Origin: Neorhizobium alkalisoli
Lineage (GTDB): Bacteria > Pseudomonadota > Alphaproteobacteria > Rhizobiales > Rhizobiaceae
Direction: 5' to 3'
Length of the DNA stretch: 64,000 nucleotides
NCBI RefSeq assembly: GCF_002968635.1
Contig: NZ_PVBN01000003.1
Coordinates: 372,001 to 436,000 of the forward strand
The position numbers were made by a program, and so were the translations under genes. Under the pieces are notes generated by a model. The model saw only the letters and a list, made by a program, of their open reading frames with translations. It searched no databases and was not told the DNA's origin. Shown one piece after another: positions 36,701-45,396 of this stretch; the first letter of the stretch is position 1, and every line of letters starts with the position of its first letter.

Positions 36701-36720
36701 TATGACGATGAGTTATACCT
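36701..36720 (-). promoter_or_regulatory. LysR-type box 2
   Basis: On the minus strand this reads AGGTATAAC-TCATC-GTCATA, the same as box 1 except for the spacer. It begins seven bases after the lysR stop and lies about 205 bp upstream of the isomerase gene, in the position of an activation site for the rightward operon. Confidence 0.65.
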
Positions 36721-36925
36721 TCGCCAGTCGAAGTTATTTTATTCGATGAACGCACTCATGTACCTCTTGGCCCGGTCGTCGCCAGCCAATCGTTAACCCG
36801 GCGAACCCAACGTCCATCCGTGCCGTGAAGGCATTTCACATCATCCGGGCACCTCGTCCGGCTGCGTGCGAAAGCATGCCTGAGCACGGGGACGAGGGAT
36901 ATGGAAACCAAAGCGGGCATCATCC

Positions 36926-37846
36926 ATGACAGAACCTTTCCTTGCTTCCGGCGGCTACAGATTTGCTCTCAACCCCATGCAGTGGTTCGCCACAGAGGAC
37001 GGTTGGCTCGATCCGACCAAGGGACCGGCGCCGCGGGACCTGTTGAAGGAGATCGCACGATCCGGATTTCAGGCCGTCCACGCGCAGGTCCCGGCCGGGT
37101 GGACGATAAAAGAATATAAGAACGCCTTGGAGGACGCTGGGCTTCAACCTGCGCCGGGCTACCTGTCGATGGCGCTCCCGGAACACGGCGTCGAAATGGA
37201 GGCGACGCTCGAAATGGCACGTACGAGTGCCGCGCAGCAGGCGCAGCTCGGCCTCACCGACATGTTCATCGCCACCCGAATGACCAAGGATGCGCCGCGC
37301 GTTACACGTCCAGGCGTCGGGGCGGAGTTTGACGAGAGCCGCTTTGCATTGATCTTCGATCTCGTCGATCGGGCGTCTTCCATACTGAAGGAAGAAGGCA
37401 TCAGGGCGGCCCTCCATCCGCATATCGGCACCTGGATCGAGACCGAGGCCGAAACCCGCCACCTCCTGGACAATATCAGCTCCGATCAGCTCGGTTTCGG
37501 CCCGGACACGGGGCATCTGTCATGGGCAGGCGCCGACGTTATCGGGCTGATCACCGATTACCGAGACCGGACACGGGTGGTGCATGTCAAGGATTGCCGG
37601 CTGAGTGTGCGCGATGCAGCCAGGACCACGGGAATGACCTACCAGGAGACCGTCGTTTCGGGTCTTTGGGCCGAGCCCGGTACCGGCGAACTCGATCTTG
37701 CCGGGATGATAGCTGCCTTGGGCAGCGATTTCGACGGCTGGCTGATCGCAGAAGTCGACTTCCCGACGCTGCCGCCCTTCGAGTGCGCCAGGGTCAGCGC
37801 CGAATGGCTGGCGAAGTTGCGACGCCCTTCACGCTCCTCCCATTGA
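36926..37846 (+). CDS. Sugar phosphate isomerase/epimerase-like TIM-barrel protein
   Basis: This is a 306-residue member of the xylose-isomerase-like (AP endonuclease 2) TIM-barrel family. Possible metal ligands lie in the family pattern: H174/H176 region (AALHPHIGTWIE), D203 region (FGPDTGHLSWAG), H224 (VVHVKDC) and E273 (LIAEVDFP). Such proteins isomerise or epimerise sugars, ketoses or inosose-type compounds. No good ribosome site precedes ATG 36926, but it is preceded by a short in-frame-free leader from 36901. It is followed 30 bp later by a GMC oxidoreductase, so an oxidation-plus-isomerisation route for a sugar or polyol is plausible. The exact substrate is unknown. Confidence 0.82.
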   Translation: MTEPFLASGGYRFALNPMQWFATEDGWLDPTKGPAPRDLLKEIARSGFQAVHAQVPAGWTIKEYKNALEDAGLQPAPGYLSMALPEHGVEMEATLEMARTSAAQQAQLGLTDMFIATRMTKDAPRVTRPGVGAEFDESRFALIFDLVDRASSILKEEGIRAALHPHIGTWIETEAETRHLLDNISSDQLGFGPDTGHLSWAGADVIGLITDYRDRTRVVHVKDCRLSVRDAARTTGMTYQETVVSGLWAEPGTGELDLAGMIAALGSDFDGWLIAEVDFPTLPPFECARVSAEWLAKLRRPSRSSH

Positions 37847-37876
37847 GCAGCATGGTGGACAGGATACTGAAAAACG

Positions 37877-39556
37877 ATGTCTCAAGTCATTTATGATGCG
37901 CTGATAATCGGATCAGGCGCGGCTGGATCCTTTGCCGCCAAGGAACTCACCGCCCAGGGTCTGTCGGTCCTTCTTCTTGAGGCAGGCCCTTCGATCGGCC
38001 CGAAGGACTTCGACCCTTCCCGCAAGAAGGCGTCGCCAAAGGACATCAATATCTGGGATCGGGCTCTGGCCACGGCAAACGGGCAGGCGGTCCAGGCGCG
38101 CGCTGTCTTCTTCAAGGAGTGGATGAGCCACCTCTTCGTCAACGATCGCAAAAATCCGTACACGACGCCGCCGGATGCTCCGTTCCTGTGGATCAGAGGG
38201 CGCCAGGCCGGCGGAAGGCTGCACACCTTCGGTCGCGTTCTTCTGCGCTGGAGCGACGACGATTTCAGGGCGCAGACCCAGACCGGCCAGGGTGTCGACT
38301 GGCCCTTGTCGTATGCGGATCTCGACCCCTTCTATGCGGAGGTCGAATCCTATCTTGGCCTCTACGGCCAGAAAGACCATGTCTCGACGTTGCCCGACGG
38401 CGTTTATGCGAAGCGAGCCAAACTCACGCAGGCAGAGGAATCTTTCAAGGTCGCTGTCGAAGGACGTTGGCCGGAACGGCGTGTCGTTTCCTGGCGCTAT
38501 GTTGCGCCCGAAGCGGAACGCATTCCCCGTGCCCTGCGAGATGCACAGGCAAGCGGCCGGCTGACTGTCCGGTACAACGCAATCGCGCGCCGCATTACAA
38601 CAGATGACAACACCGGTATGGCAACCGGCGCGGAACTGACAGACATTGTCACCGGCAGGACCGAAACAGTTCGCGCATCCAACGTGGTCGTGTGTGCCTC
38701 CCCGATTGAAAGCATCCGGCTTCTCCTGAACTCGGCCTCGTCGAGCCACCCAAATGGCCTCGGCAACAGCTCTGGGACCTTGGGCCGCTACTTCATGGAT
38801 CAATTGCCGTGCCTGGCGGTCGGTTCATTTCCGCCAGTCCCGGGTTGGTCGAAGGATGATTCTGCTCCACCGGATCCATTTTACAATGCCTCGGGCGGTA
38901 TTTTCATTCCGCGATTCGAGCCGTCGTCGAACGGCGGGCAGAGGGGCGATTTCGCCTACCAGGGGACGATCGGCAGGGGGCCGGTTTCCAGCGATACGCC
39001 GGCTCGTTTGGCCTTCTTCGGTTATGGCCAGATGCAGCCGCATCCGGACAACAGAGTCACGCTGGATGTCCGCAAGACGGACGCCTGGAAAATTCCGGTT
39101 CCACACATCCGTTGCGTTATGCGGACCGAAGAGCGAGATCTCCTGGCTAGGCAGGAGCAGACATTGGTCGATCTGGTGAACACGGCCGGCGGCGAGTTGG
39201 AGTTCGTGGGGTCACCGCTTGGCCTCAAGGAGATGGGCAAGGGCGCTTATCCCAATGCCGACGCTTTTAGCCGCTTCCTTTTCCGAAGAATGTTCCACAG
39301 GAGCATGTCGATGGGTGCGGCCATCCACGAAAGCGGCGGAGTGCGGATGGGAGCTTCGCCGAAGACGTCGGTTCTAGACCCGTGGAACCAGAGCTGGGAC
39401 GTTCCCAATCTTCTTGTCACCGACGCCAGTTCGTTTCCTACCAGCGGCGTCGCCGGAACGACGCTTACCGTGATGGCTTTGACCGTCCGTGCCTGCCGTC
39501 GGCTGTCAGAGCAATACCGATCGGGCCGACTGCGGACGGCAACGGCGAAGTATTGA
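37877..39556 (+). CDS. GMC-family FAD-dependent oxidoreductase
   Basis: This 559-residue flavoenzyme has the N-terminal Rossmann motif GSGAAGSFAAKEL at about residues 12-24. The GMC C-terminal domain includes the HESGGVRMG block near residue 480 and the closing motif LLVTDASSFPTSGVAGTTLTVMAL near 510-535. Members oxidise alcohol groups of sugars, polyols or other alcohols. It forms a pair with the TIM-barrel isomerase under probable LysR control. No signal peptide or Tat motif is visible, so it appears cytoplasmic. Confidence 0.88.
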   Translation: MSQVIYDALIIGSGAAGSFAAKELTAQGLSVLLLEAGPSIGPKDFDPSRKKASPKDINIWDRALATANGQAVQARAVFFKEWMSHLFVNDRKNPYTTPPDAPFLWIRGRQAGGRLHTFGRVLLRWSDDDFRAQTQTGQGVDWPLSYADLDPFYAEVESYLGLYGQKDHVSTLPDGVYAKRAKLTQAEESFKVAVEGRWPERRVVSWRYVAPEAERIPRALRDAQASGRLTVRYNAIARRITTDDNTGMATGAELTDIVTGRTETVRASNVVVCASPIESIRLLLNSASSSHPNGLGNSSGTLGRYFMDQLPCLAVGSFPPVPGWSKDDSAPPDPFYNASGGIFIPRFEPSSNGGQRGDFAYQGTIGRGPVSSDTPARLAFFGYGQMQPHPDNRVTLDVRKTDAWKIPVPHIRCVMRTEERDLLARQEQTLVDLVNTAGGELEFVGSPLGLKEMGKGAYPNADAFSRFLFRRMFHRSMSMGAAIHESGGVRMGASPKTSVLDPWNQSWDVPNLLVTDASSFPTSGVAGTTLTVMALTVRACRRLSEQYRSGRLRTATAKY

Positions 39557-39704
39557 ACTACCCATCCCGCCTCAATCTGACACTGTCTGCTGTTTTCGAT
39601 ATCCCGACAGACAGCTCGGCCGTCGATGGAACCTAACAGGCGGGAATGCTGTTAGCACACCTCGAAGCCTCCGCGCCCTTGGGGGCTGCAGGAAAGGGTG
39701 CGAT

Positions 39705-41255
39705 GTGAGCGAACTGCAGCAGGAGTTTCCCGAATCACCCACACAATTCCGCTTTCGGAACCCGGAAGAGGGCCGCCAGAAGCATCGCCGTCAGACAAAG
39801 GCAGTCGCCACCGGAAACTCATCGGCATCGGCGCTCTCAGGACCGGCACGGCCGCTGGTGGTAGATCTTGACGGCACGCTGGTTCGTTCGGATCTCCTGA
39901 TCGAGACGGCCTTTTCAGAACTCAGTCACCGCCCCTATTCGATCATCGACATGATCCGCGCGCTGTCAAAAGGGAAGGCGTGCCTAAAGCACCGCATTTC
40001 CGAACCCGCCGATTTCGATCCGGCCATGCTGCCCTATGACGGGACGGTTCTGAAGCTGATCCAAAACGCCCTGGACGAGGGGCGATCTGTTTACCTCGCA
40101 TCGGCCAGCCATGAGCGCCTGGTGTCCGCGATTGCCGACCATCTCGGCTTTTTCACAGGCTGGTTTGCGACCGACGCCGTTACGAACTGCGCTGCCGAAA
40201 TCAAGGCGGAGAAACTCGTCGCAGCCTTCGGTGAAAGGGGCTTCGATTATATCGGCAATGATTCCGCCGATCTCCCGGTCTGGCGTCGCGCCGCAAAATC
40301 CTATGCAATTCGAACGCCAACGGTGGTGGCGCGAAAGCTTTCGAGCCAATGTAGCGACGTCGAACATCTGTCGCATGACAAGCCGACGTGGCGAACCTGG
40401 GCAAGGCAACTGCGGGTACACCAATACGCCAAAAACGGGCTGGTGTTTATTCCCCTTCTGACCGATCACCTTTTCGATTGGCAAAGTGTGCTGCAGGCAC
40501 TCCTCGCCGCGGTCGCCTTTTCCCTTTGCGCTTCAAGTGTCTATATCTTGAATGACCTCGTCGATCTGCAGGATGACCGGGCGCACCGTACCAAATGTCG
40601 GCGGCCGCTGGCATGTGGAGACATCGCCCTGGGCCAGGCACTGATGGCCATCCCGATCCTGTTTCTGCTGTCACTCACTATAGCAGCCTGGGTTTCATTG
40701 GATTTTCTCGGCGTTCTCGCGGCCTATTTCGCACTGACCACCGCCTATTCATTTCTTCTGAAGCGCAAGATGATCATCGATGTGGTGGCCCTTGCGGGGC
40801 TTTATACGATGCGGGTGATTGGCGGCGCCGTGGCGCTCTCCGTCTGGGTTTCCCCCTGGCTGCTCGCCTTTGTCATGAGCTGGTTCCTGTCGCTTGCTCT
40901 CGTCAAGCGCTACGTCGAACTCAAGGCCAGGCGCGAGGCGAACCTGCCGGATTCGAAGAGCCGGGGCTACCGCAACAGCGACCTCGATGTGGTCGGCGCC
41001 TTGGCAACCGCATCCGGTCTGAATGGGCTCACTCTGTTTGCTCTGTATATTTCAAGCGACGGCGTCCAAGACCTCTATGCCCGGCCCGAAATCCTGTGGC
41101 TCGTCGGCCCGATCCTGACCTATTGGATGGCCAGGGTATTGATGCTCGCACACAGAGGTCTGATGAATGACGATCCCGTCGTCTTTGCGCTGAAGGACAA
41201 AATAAGCCTCGCGACGCTCGGTGCAGTCGGGGCCGTCGTCATCGGCGCAATTTGA
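39705..41255 (+). CDS. HAD phosphatase-UbiA prenyltransferase fusion, DPPR-synthase-like
   Basis: This is a 516-residue two-domain protein. Residues 50-215 are a HAD phosphatase (motif I DLDGT at 54-58, motif IV GNDSADL at 184-190). From about residue 230 it is a polytopic UbiA-family prenyltransferase with N283-D284-x2-D287-x3-D291 (NDLVDLQDD) and DVVALAGLYTMRV, which matches decaprenyl-phosphate phosphoribosyltransferases such as mycobacterial Rv3806c. That enzyme adds phosphoribose from PRPP to polyprenyl phosphate; the HAD domain could remove the 5-phosphate. GTG 39705 is preceded by GGAAAGGG. It opens a cluster with DprE1- and DprE2-like genes. The bifunctional idea is inference. Confidence 0.82.
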   Translation: MSELQQEFPESPTQFRFRNPEEGRQKHRRQTKAVATGNSSASALSGPARPLVVDLDGTLVRSDLLIETAFSELSHRPYSIIDMIRALSKGKACLKHRISEPADFDPAMLPYDGTVLKLIQNALDEGRSVYLASASHERLVSAIADHLGFFTGWFATDAVTNCAAEIKAEKLVAAFGERGFDYIGNDSADLPVWRRAAKSYAIRTPTVVARKLSSQCSDVEHLSHDKPTWRTWARQLRVHQYAKNGLVFIPLLTDHLFDWQSVLQALLAAVAFSLCASSVYILNDLVDLQDDRAHRTKCRRPLACGDIALGQALMAIPILFLLSLTIAAWVSLDFLGVLAAYFALTTAYSFLLKRKMIIDVVALAGLYTMRVIGGAVALSVWVSPWLLAFVMSWFLSLALVKRYVELKARREANLPDSKSRGYRNSDLDVVGALATASGLNGLTLFALYISSDGVQDLYARPEILWLVGPILTYWMARVLMLAHRGLMNDDPVVFALKDKISLATLGAVGAVVIGAI

Positions 41256-41308
41256 GGTCACAGCCACATGCCCATTACTCTGTTCGCTGTTGCCCGAGGT
41301 CACGCCTG

Positions 41309-41707
41309 ATGAGGCTTGCCGCTCGTTATGTCGTCTTCGCCGTCGCCTCAACCGTTGTAAATTTTGCAGTCCAGGAGACGGTTGTGCAGACCGCGCCGAC
41401 CGAGCCATTGGCACTGTCGATCCTGGCCGGCACGGTTGCCGGCTTCGCCGTCAAATACGTCCTCGACAAGAAATGGATCTTCTTCGACGACTATACTTCG
41501 CATGAAAGCGAGATCCGGAAGATCGCTCTCTATGGCATGTTCAGCGTACTGACGACGGCGGTATTCTGGTGTTTTGAAGTCGCTTTCTGGTCGCTTTGGC
41601 GGACGGAGTTCGCGAAATACTTCGGTGGCGCCCTCGGACTCGCGATCGGATATATATCGAAATACGCCCTGGATCGTAGGTTCGTATTCAGGTCGGAGAG
41701 GACGTGA
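41309..41707 (+). CDS. GtrA-like membrane protein
   Basis: This small 132-residue protein has four predicted membrane segments and the GtrA family block VKYVLDKKWIFFD near residue 46-58. GtrA-type proteins are thought to help move lipid-linked sugars across the inner membrane. ATG 41309 has GAGG ten bases upstream. Its stop is one base before the DprE1-like start, so it belongs to the arabinosyl-lipid cluster and may flip the lipid-linked arabinose (inference). Confidence 0.82.
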   Translation: MRLAARYVVFAVASTVVNFAVQETVVQTAPTEPLALSILAGTVAGFAVKYVLDKKWIFFDDYTSHESEIRKIALYGMFSVLTTAVFWCFEVAFWSLWRTEFAKYFGGALGLAIGYISKYALDRRFVFRSERT

Positions 41708-41708
41708 C

Positions 41709-43040
41709 ATGAGCCTGCAGGGCTGGGGGCGTTATCGGAACTACGACAGCGAGGTGCTGGAATGCCTCCTTCCGCAGTCTGTGGGAGCCATGGTGCCTTC
41801 CCGGGCGGGCCTCATCGCACGCGGTAATGGTCGCTCCTATGGAGATGCCGCAGTTGGCGAGCTGGCGACATTGATATGTGGCGGTCTCAGCCGGATGAAA
41901 GCTTTCGATGCGGGCAACGGCATTCTCACTGTGGAAGGCGGCACTTTGCTTTCAGACATATTACGGGCCTTCATTCCTCGCGGCTACTTTCCGCCAGTGG
42001 TGCCGGGCACCAAGTTCGTCACGGTCGGCGGCATGATCGCATCCGACGTGCACGGTAAGAACCACCATCGGGTAGGCGGGTTCGGCGATCACGTGACGCA
42101 GTTCAAGTTGGTCGTCGCAAGCGGGGAACTGGTGACCTGCAGCCGCACGGAAAACCCCGAGCTTTTCTACGCGACCATCGGCGGCATGGGCCTGACCGGC
42201 GTCATCGTCGAGGCAAGTTTTGAAATGAAGCCGATCGAGACCGGCTGGATCCTGCAGAAGACGACGGTCGCGCAGGACTTGGCCGGGGCTTTGAAGGTGC
42301 TGCAGGCGACGGATGAACTCACCTATTCGGTCGCCTGGATCGACTGCCTGGCGGGGGGGAAGTCGATGGGCCGATCACTCGTCTTTACCGGCGAGCATGC
42401 AACGCGGGAGCAGGTTTCCGCTCGAATGCCGCAAGCGGAGTTCTTTCCAGCGGCAAGGGAACCGAAGCTCGGCCTCCCGTTTGATTTTCCCGCCTGGATG
42501 CTCAATGGCGTGAGCGTGTCCGCTTTCAATGAGATGTATTTCAGGGCCGGTGCACGGAAGGCCGGATCTCCATCGCTGGTCCACTGGAACCCTTATTTCT
42601 TCCCACTGGACGGCATTCATCGATGGAACCGCCTTTACGGCAGGCGAGGCTTCCTTCAACACCAATGTGTCGTGCCAGAGGGCAACGCGCTTGCTGTCCT
42701 CGGCGAGATGCTCGAACGGTTTGTTCGCTCGGGCAAAGGTTCCTTCCTCGCCGTACTCAAGAAGCTTGGTCGGGGCGGCGGTCTCATCTCCTTCCCCACG
42801 TCGGGCTACACTCTAGCCCTCGACCTTCCAGCGACCACCGACGTGTTTCCGCTTCTGGAGGAAATAGACAAGATCGTTGTCCAGGCAGGGGGTCGGCTCT
42901 ATCTAGCCAAGGATGCGCGACAATCCCGTCATACATTCGAAGCCGGTTACCCGCAACTTTCGGCATTCAGAGAGCTGCGGCGGGTAACCGGCGCCGATCG
43001 TCGCTTTCGATCCCATCTTTCGACAAGGCTCGGCATATGA
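41709..43040 (+). CDS. DprE1-like FAD-dependent decaprenylphosphoryl-ribose 2'-oxidase
   Basis: This 443-residue flavoenzyme has a vanillyl-alcohol-oxidase-type FAD domain (ARGNGRSYGDAAVG at about residues 37-50). The DprE1 hallmark DVHGKNHHRVGGFG is at 113-126, and GGRLYLAKDAR contains the catalytic lysine K401. DprE1 oxidises the ribose 2'-OH of polyprenylphosphoryl-ribose. The benzothiazinone-target cysteine (C387 in Mycobacterium tuberculosis) corresponds by local alignment to A370 here. ATG 41709 follows GGAGAGG. It overlaps the DprE2-like gene by ATGA, as these two subunits act together. Confidence 0.87.
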   Translation: MSLQGWGRYRNYDSEVLECLLPQSVGAMVPSRAGLIARGNGRSYGDAAVGELATLICGGLSRMKAFDAGNGILTVEGGTLLSDILRAFIPRGYFPPVVPGTKFVTVGGMIASDVHGKNHHRVGGFGDHVTQFKLVVASGELVTCSRTENPELFYATIGGMGLTGVIVEASFEMKPIETGWILQKTTVAQDLAGALKVLQATDELTYSVAWIDCLAGGKSMGRSLVFTGEHATREQVSARMPQAEFFPAAREPKLGLPFDFPAWMLNGVSVSAFNEMYFRAGARKAGSPSLVHWNPYFFPLDGIHRWNRLYGRRGFLQHQCVVPEGNALAVLGEMLERFVRSGKGSFLAVLKKLGRGGGLISFPTSGYTLALDLPATTDVFPLLEEIDKIVVQAGGRLYLAKDARQSRHTFEAGYPQLSAFRELRRVTGADRRFRSHLSTRLGI

Positions 43041-43786
43041 ACAGAACCGGGAAAACCCTTCTCCTGATCGGCGCGACCTCGGACATCGGCCGGGCAACCG
43101 GGCTGGTCTATGCCATGGCCGGCTGGGACGTGCAGCTTGCGGGGCGAAACCTCGAAGCCGTTCACCGCGAAGCGGATGACATCGGAACGCGAAGCGGCGC
43201 CTCGGTCTCTGTCCATCAGCTGGATATTCTGAACACCAGCCGATTTGAGGACTTCTGTGACACCTTGCCGAAATTGCCGGACACGGTTGTCTGTGTTGTT
43301 GGCCAGCTTGGCGAACAGCGGCGTGCCGAACGCGAACTCGATCATGCAACGGAGGTGCTGCGGACGAACTTTGAAGGACCGGCGCTGCTTCTGGGCCTGT
43401 TTGCCGAACGCTTCGCGAAACGGGGCTTCGGTACGATCATTGGCATCAGCTCGGTCGCAGGCGACCGCGGTCGGGGGTCGAACTATGTCTATGGCGCTGC
43501 AAAAGCAGGTCTTAGCGCATTCCTCTCCGGGTTGAGAAACCGGCTCGCATCTGCGGGTGTTCGAGTCCTCACCGTCAAACCCGGCTTCGTCCGCACCCGA
43601 ATGACGGCAGCAATGAAACTCCCACCTCTGCTCACGGCCGAGCCGGCCCAGGTTGCCGACGCAATCTTTTCCGCGTCCGAGACGAAGAAGCAGCGCGAGG
43701 TCATTTACGTCCGGGGTCTGTGGTGGCCAATCATGCTTGCAATTCGCTCGATCCCGGAGCCGATCTTCAAAAGGCTGCGGTTATGA
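43037..43786 (+). CDS. DprE2-like short-chain dehydrogenase (decaprenylphosphoryl-2-keto-ribose reductase)
   Basis: This 249-residue SDR has the cofactor motif GATSDIGRATG at about residues 13-23 and the catalytic S...YxxxK pattern (SSVAGDRGRGSNYVYGAAK near 140-157). DprE2 reduces the 2-keto intermediate made by DprE1, giving polyprenylphosphoryl-D-arabinose. Its placement directly after the DprE1-like gene with an ATGA overlap supports that role. Its stop overlaps the next membrane-protein start in the same way. Confidence 0.84.
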   Translation: MNRTGKTLLLIGATSDIGRATGLVYAMAGWDVQLAGRNLEAVHREADDIGTRSGASVSVHQLDILNTSRFEDFCDTLPKLPDTVVCVVGQLGEQRRAERELDHATEVLRTNFEGPALLLGLFAERFAKRGFGTIIGISSVAGDRGRGSNYVYGAAKAGLSAFLSGLRNRLASAGVRVLTVKPGFVRTRMTAAMKLPPLLTAEPAQVADAIFSASETKKQREVIYVRGLWWPIMLAIRSIPEPIFKRLRL

Positions 43787-45396
43787 GCGAATCTCTGACC
43801 GGTACGAAGACATTCGGAACCTCCAGGCGGCTCCGGCTCTCGCCGACCATGTGCATCTTGCTGCTTGGTTTTTTGTTGGCAGCGCTTCTTGCGATCCCTG
43901 GGGTTACGGTCACAACAAAATCGCTCGATCAACTTTTTCTCGCTTTCGACTGGATACAGCGCCTCTTGAAAGGGCAGGTGCCAAGCGCCGACTTCCACAG
44001 CAGCCTTGGCCCCCTCGCCTATTTTCTGCCGGCGCTCGGCTATCGCCTCACCGGAAGTTTTGGCGGCGCCCTGCCGGCGGCGCTTGCGCTCGTCGTTGTG
44101 GTCATGACGATCGTATCGAGCCATGTGCTCGTCACCCGACTGCGACCTTATCTAGCAATTCTCTTTGCAGCCTTCGTGCTGCTGATACTGTCGGCCCCGA
44201 TAAAGCTCGGCGAGCCTGTCACCGCGTTATCCTTCGGCTTATACCACGACCGGATTGGCTGGGCCGTCATAGCGCTCCTGTTCGCCATGTATCTACGGCC
44301 AAATCATCCGGTGGGCTGGCAAACGGTTATCGACGCGGTTTCCGCTGCCATCATGACGATGGTCCTGGTCTACATACGTGCCACCTATGGGTTGCTCGCC
44401 CTCGCCTTTCTCATCTTCATGCTCACGGACAAGCGCCAGCGCCTATGGGCTGCCGCAGCTCTTTTTCTTGTCTTTGTCGCAATCATCACCGTCGAGACGA
44501 CCTTCATAGGCTCCTTCGCCTATGTGAATGACGTCTGGCACCGGATCAAATCGGACGGCGTTGCGGGTGGAGGTCTGCCGGATTTGCTCGACAAGGGGCT
44601 CGGAAACCTTGCCGATCTGTTGCTTCTTTCGGTTCTAGCCTCGCTTGTGCTTTGGCGAAATCGAAGCTTCCGCGATCTTGTTTTCGTGCTTCTGTGTGCC
44701 GCCGGTGGCTTGTGGCTCTTAAGCCATAACCTGCAGCGCTGGGGCATCATCACGGTTCATGCAGGAGCCCTGGTGATGACAGAACTCCTCCTGCGCCGAA
44801 TGGACGAGGATCCACAATACCGGGAGAGACTCGTGGTCAATCCCGCAGGGGTCAGCCTGTTCTTCCTTGCCTTCGTGCTGCCGACCATTCTCCAGTGCGG
44901 GATGGCCTTGGCGTTGCACGCTGGCGCTGCAGTCGCCAAAGCGGGCCAATCCCTCGCTCTGCCGCGCATGGATGGTATTCAGCTCGCCGATCTTTGGACT
45001 ACGGGAGATTTCCGAGCAGCATCCTTCTATCTTGAAATGGTGCAGGAGGGGCGAGGCCTGCTCGACCGGCATCAAGAGCCGATCAAGAACCTGTCCGTAC
45101 TCGGCAGCGTCAACGTGTTTTCCGCCGCTCTGGACCTTGAACCCACGCAAAGGGTCATTGCGGACGTTCGGTGGGATTTCGCTGACCAACAGCCTAAAAC
45201 CGCCACGCCGGCAGAATTGCTCGGATCAGCCGATACGGTTCTATTGCGGAAGTTTGAAGACCCCGCGGACGATTTGCGGCAGCTCTATCTGCCGTACCTG
45301 CAGCAAAACTACCTGCAGGTCGGCGAAAGTGAGAATTGGATGCTCTTTCACCGGCAACAACCGGTTCCCGGGCAGTCACGGCAGACCTCACCATGA
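43783..45396 (+). CDS. Polytopic membrane protein 1, putative GT-C-type arabinosyltransferase
   Basis: This is a 537-residue protein with about ten predicted membrane segments and a soluble C-terminal part of about 110 residues. The first membrane segment (about 22-42) is followed by a loop with D49, D56 and the motif GQVPSADFHSSLGP at 64-77. Two adjacent paralogs share the second aspartate and the GQVP-DFHS-LGP signature. GT-C glycosyltransferases carry catalytic acids in the first periplasmic loop, and this gene follows a lipid-arabinose donor pathway, so transfer of D-arabinofuranose is my proposal. I do not recognise a characterised homologue. ATG 43783 overlaps the dprE2-like stop. Confidence 0.65.
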   Translation: MSESLTGTKTFGTSRRLRLSPTMCILLLGFLLAALLAIPGVTVTTKSLDQLFLAFDWIQRLLKGQVPSADFHSSLGPLAYFLPALGYRLTGSFGGALPAALALVVVVMTIVSSHVLVTRLRPYLAILFAAFVLLILSAPIKLGEPVTALSFGLYHDRIGWAVIALLFAMYLRPNHPVGWQTVIDAVSAAIMTMVLVYIRATYGLLALAFLIFMLTDKRQRLWAAAALFLVFVAIITVETTFIGSFAYVNDVWHRIKSDGVAGGGLPDLLDKGLGNLADLLLLSVLASLVLWRNRSFRDLVFVLLCAAGGLWLLSHNLQRWGIITVHAGALVMTELLLRRMDEDPQYRERLVVNPAGVSLFFLAFVLPTILQCGMALALHAGAAVAKAGQSLALPRMDGIQLADLWTTGDFRAASFYLEMVQEGRGLLDRHQEPIKNLSVLGSVNVFSAALDLEPTQRVIADVRWDFADQQPKTATPAELLGSADTVLLRKFEDPADDLRQLYLPYLQQNYLQVGESENWMLFHRQQPVPGQSRQTSP

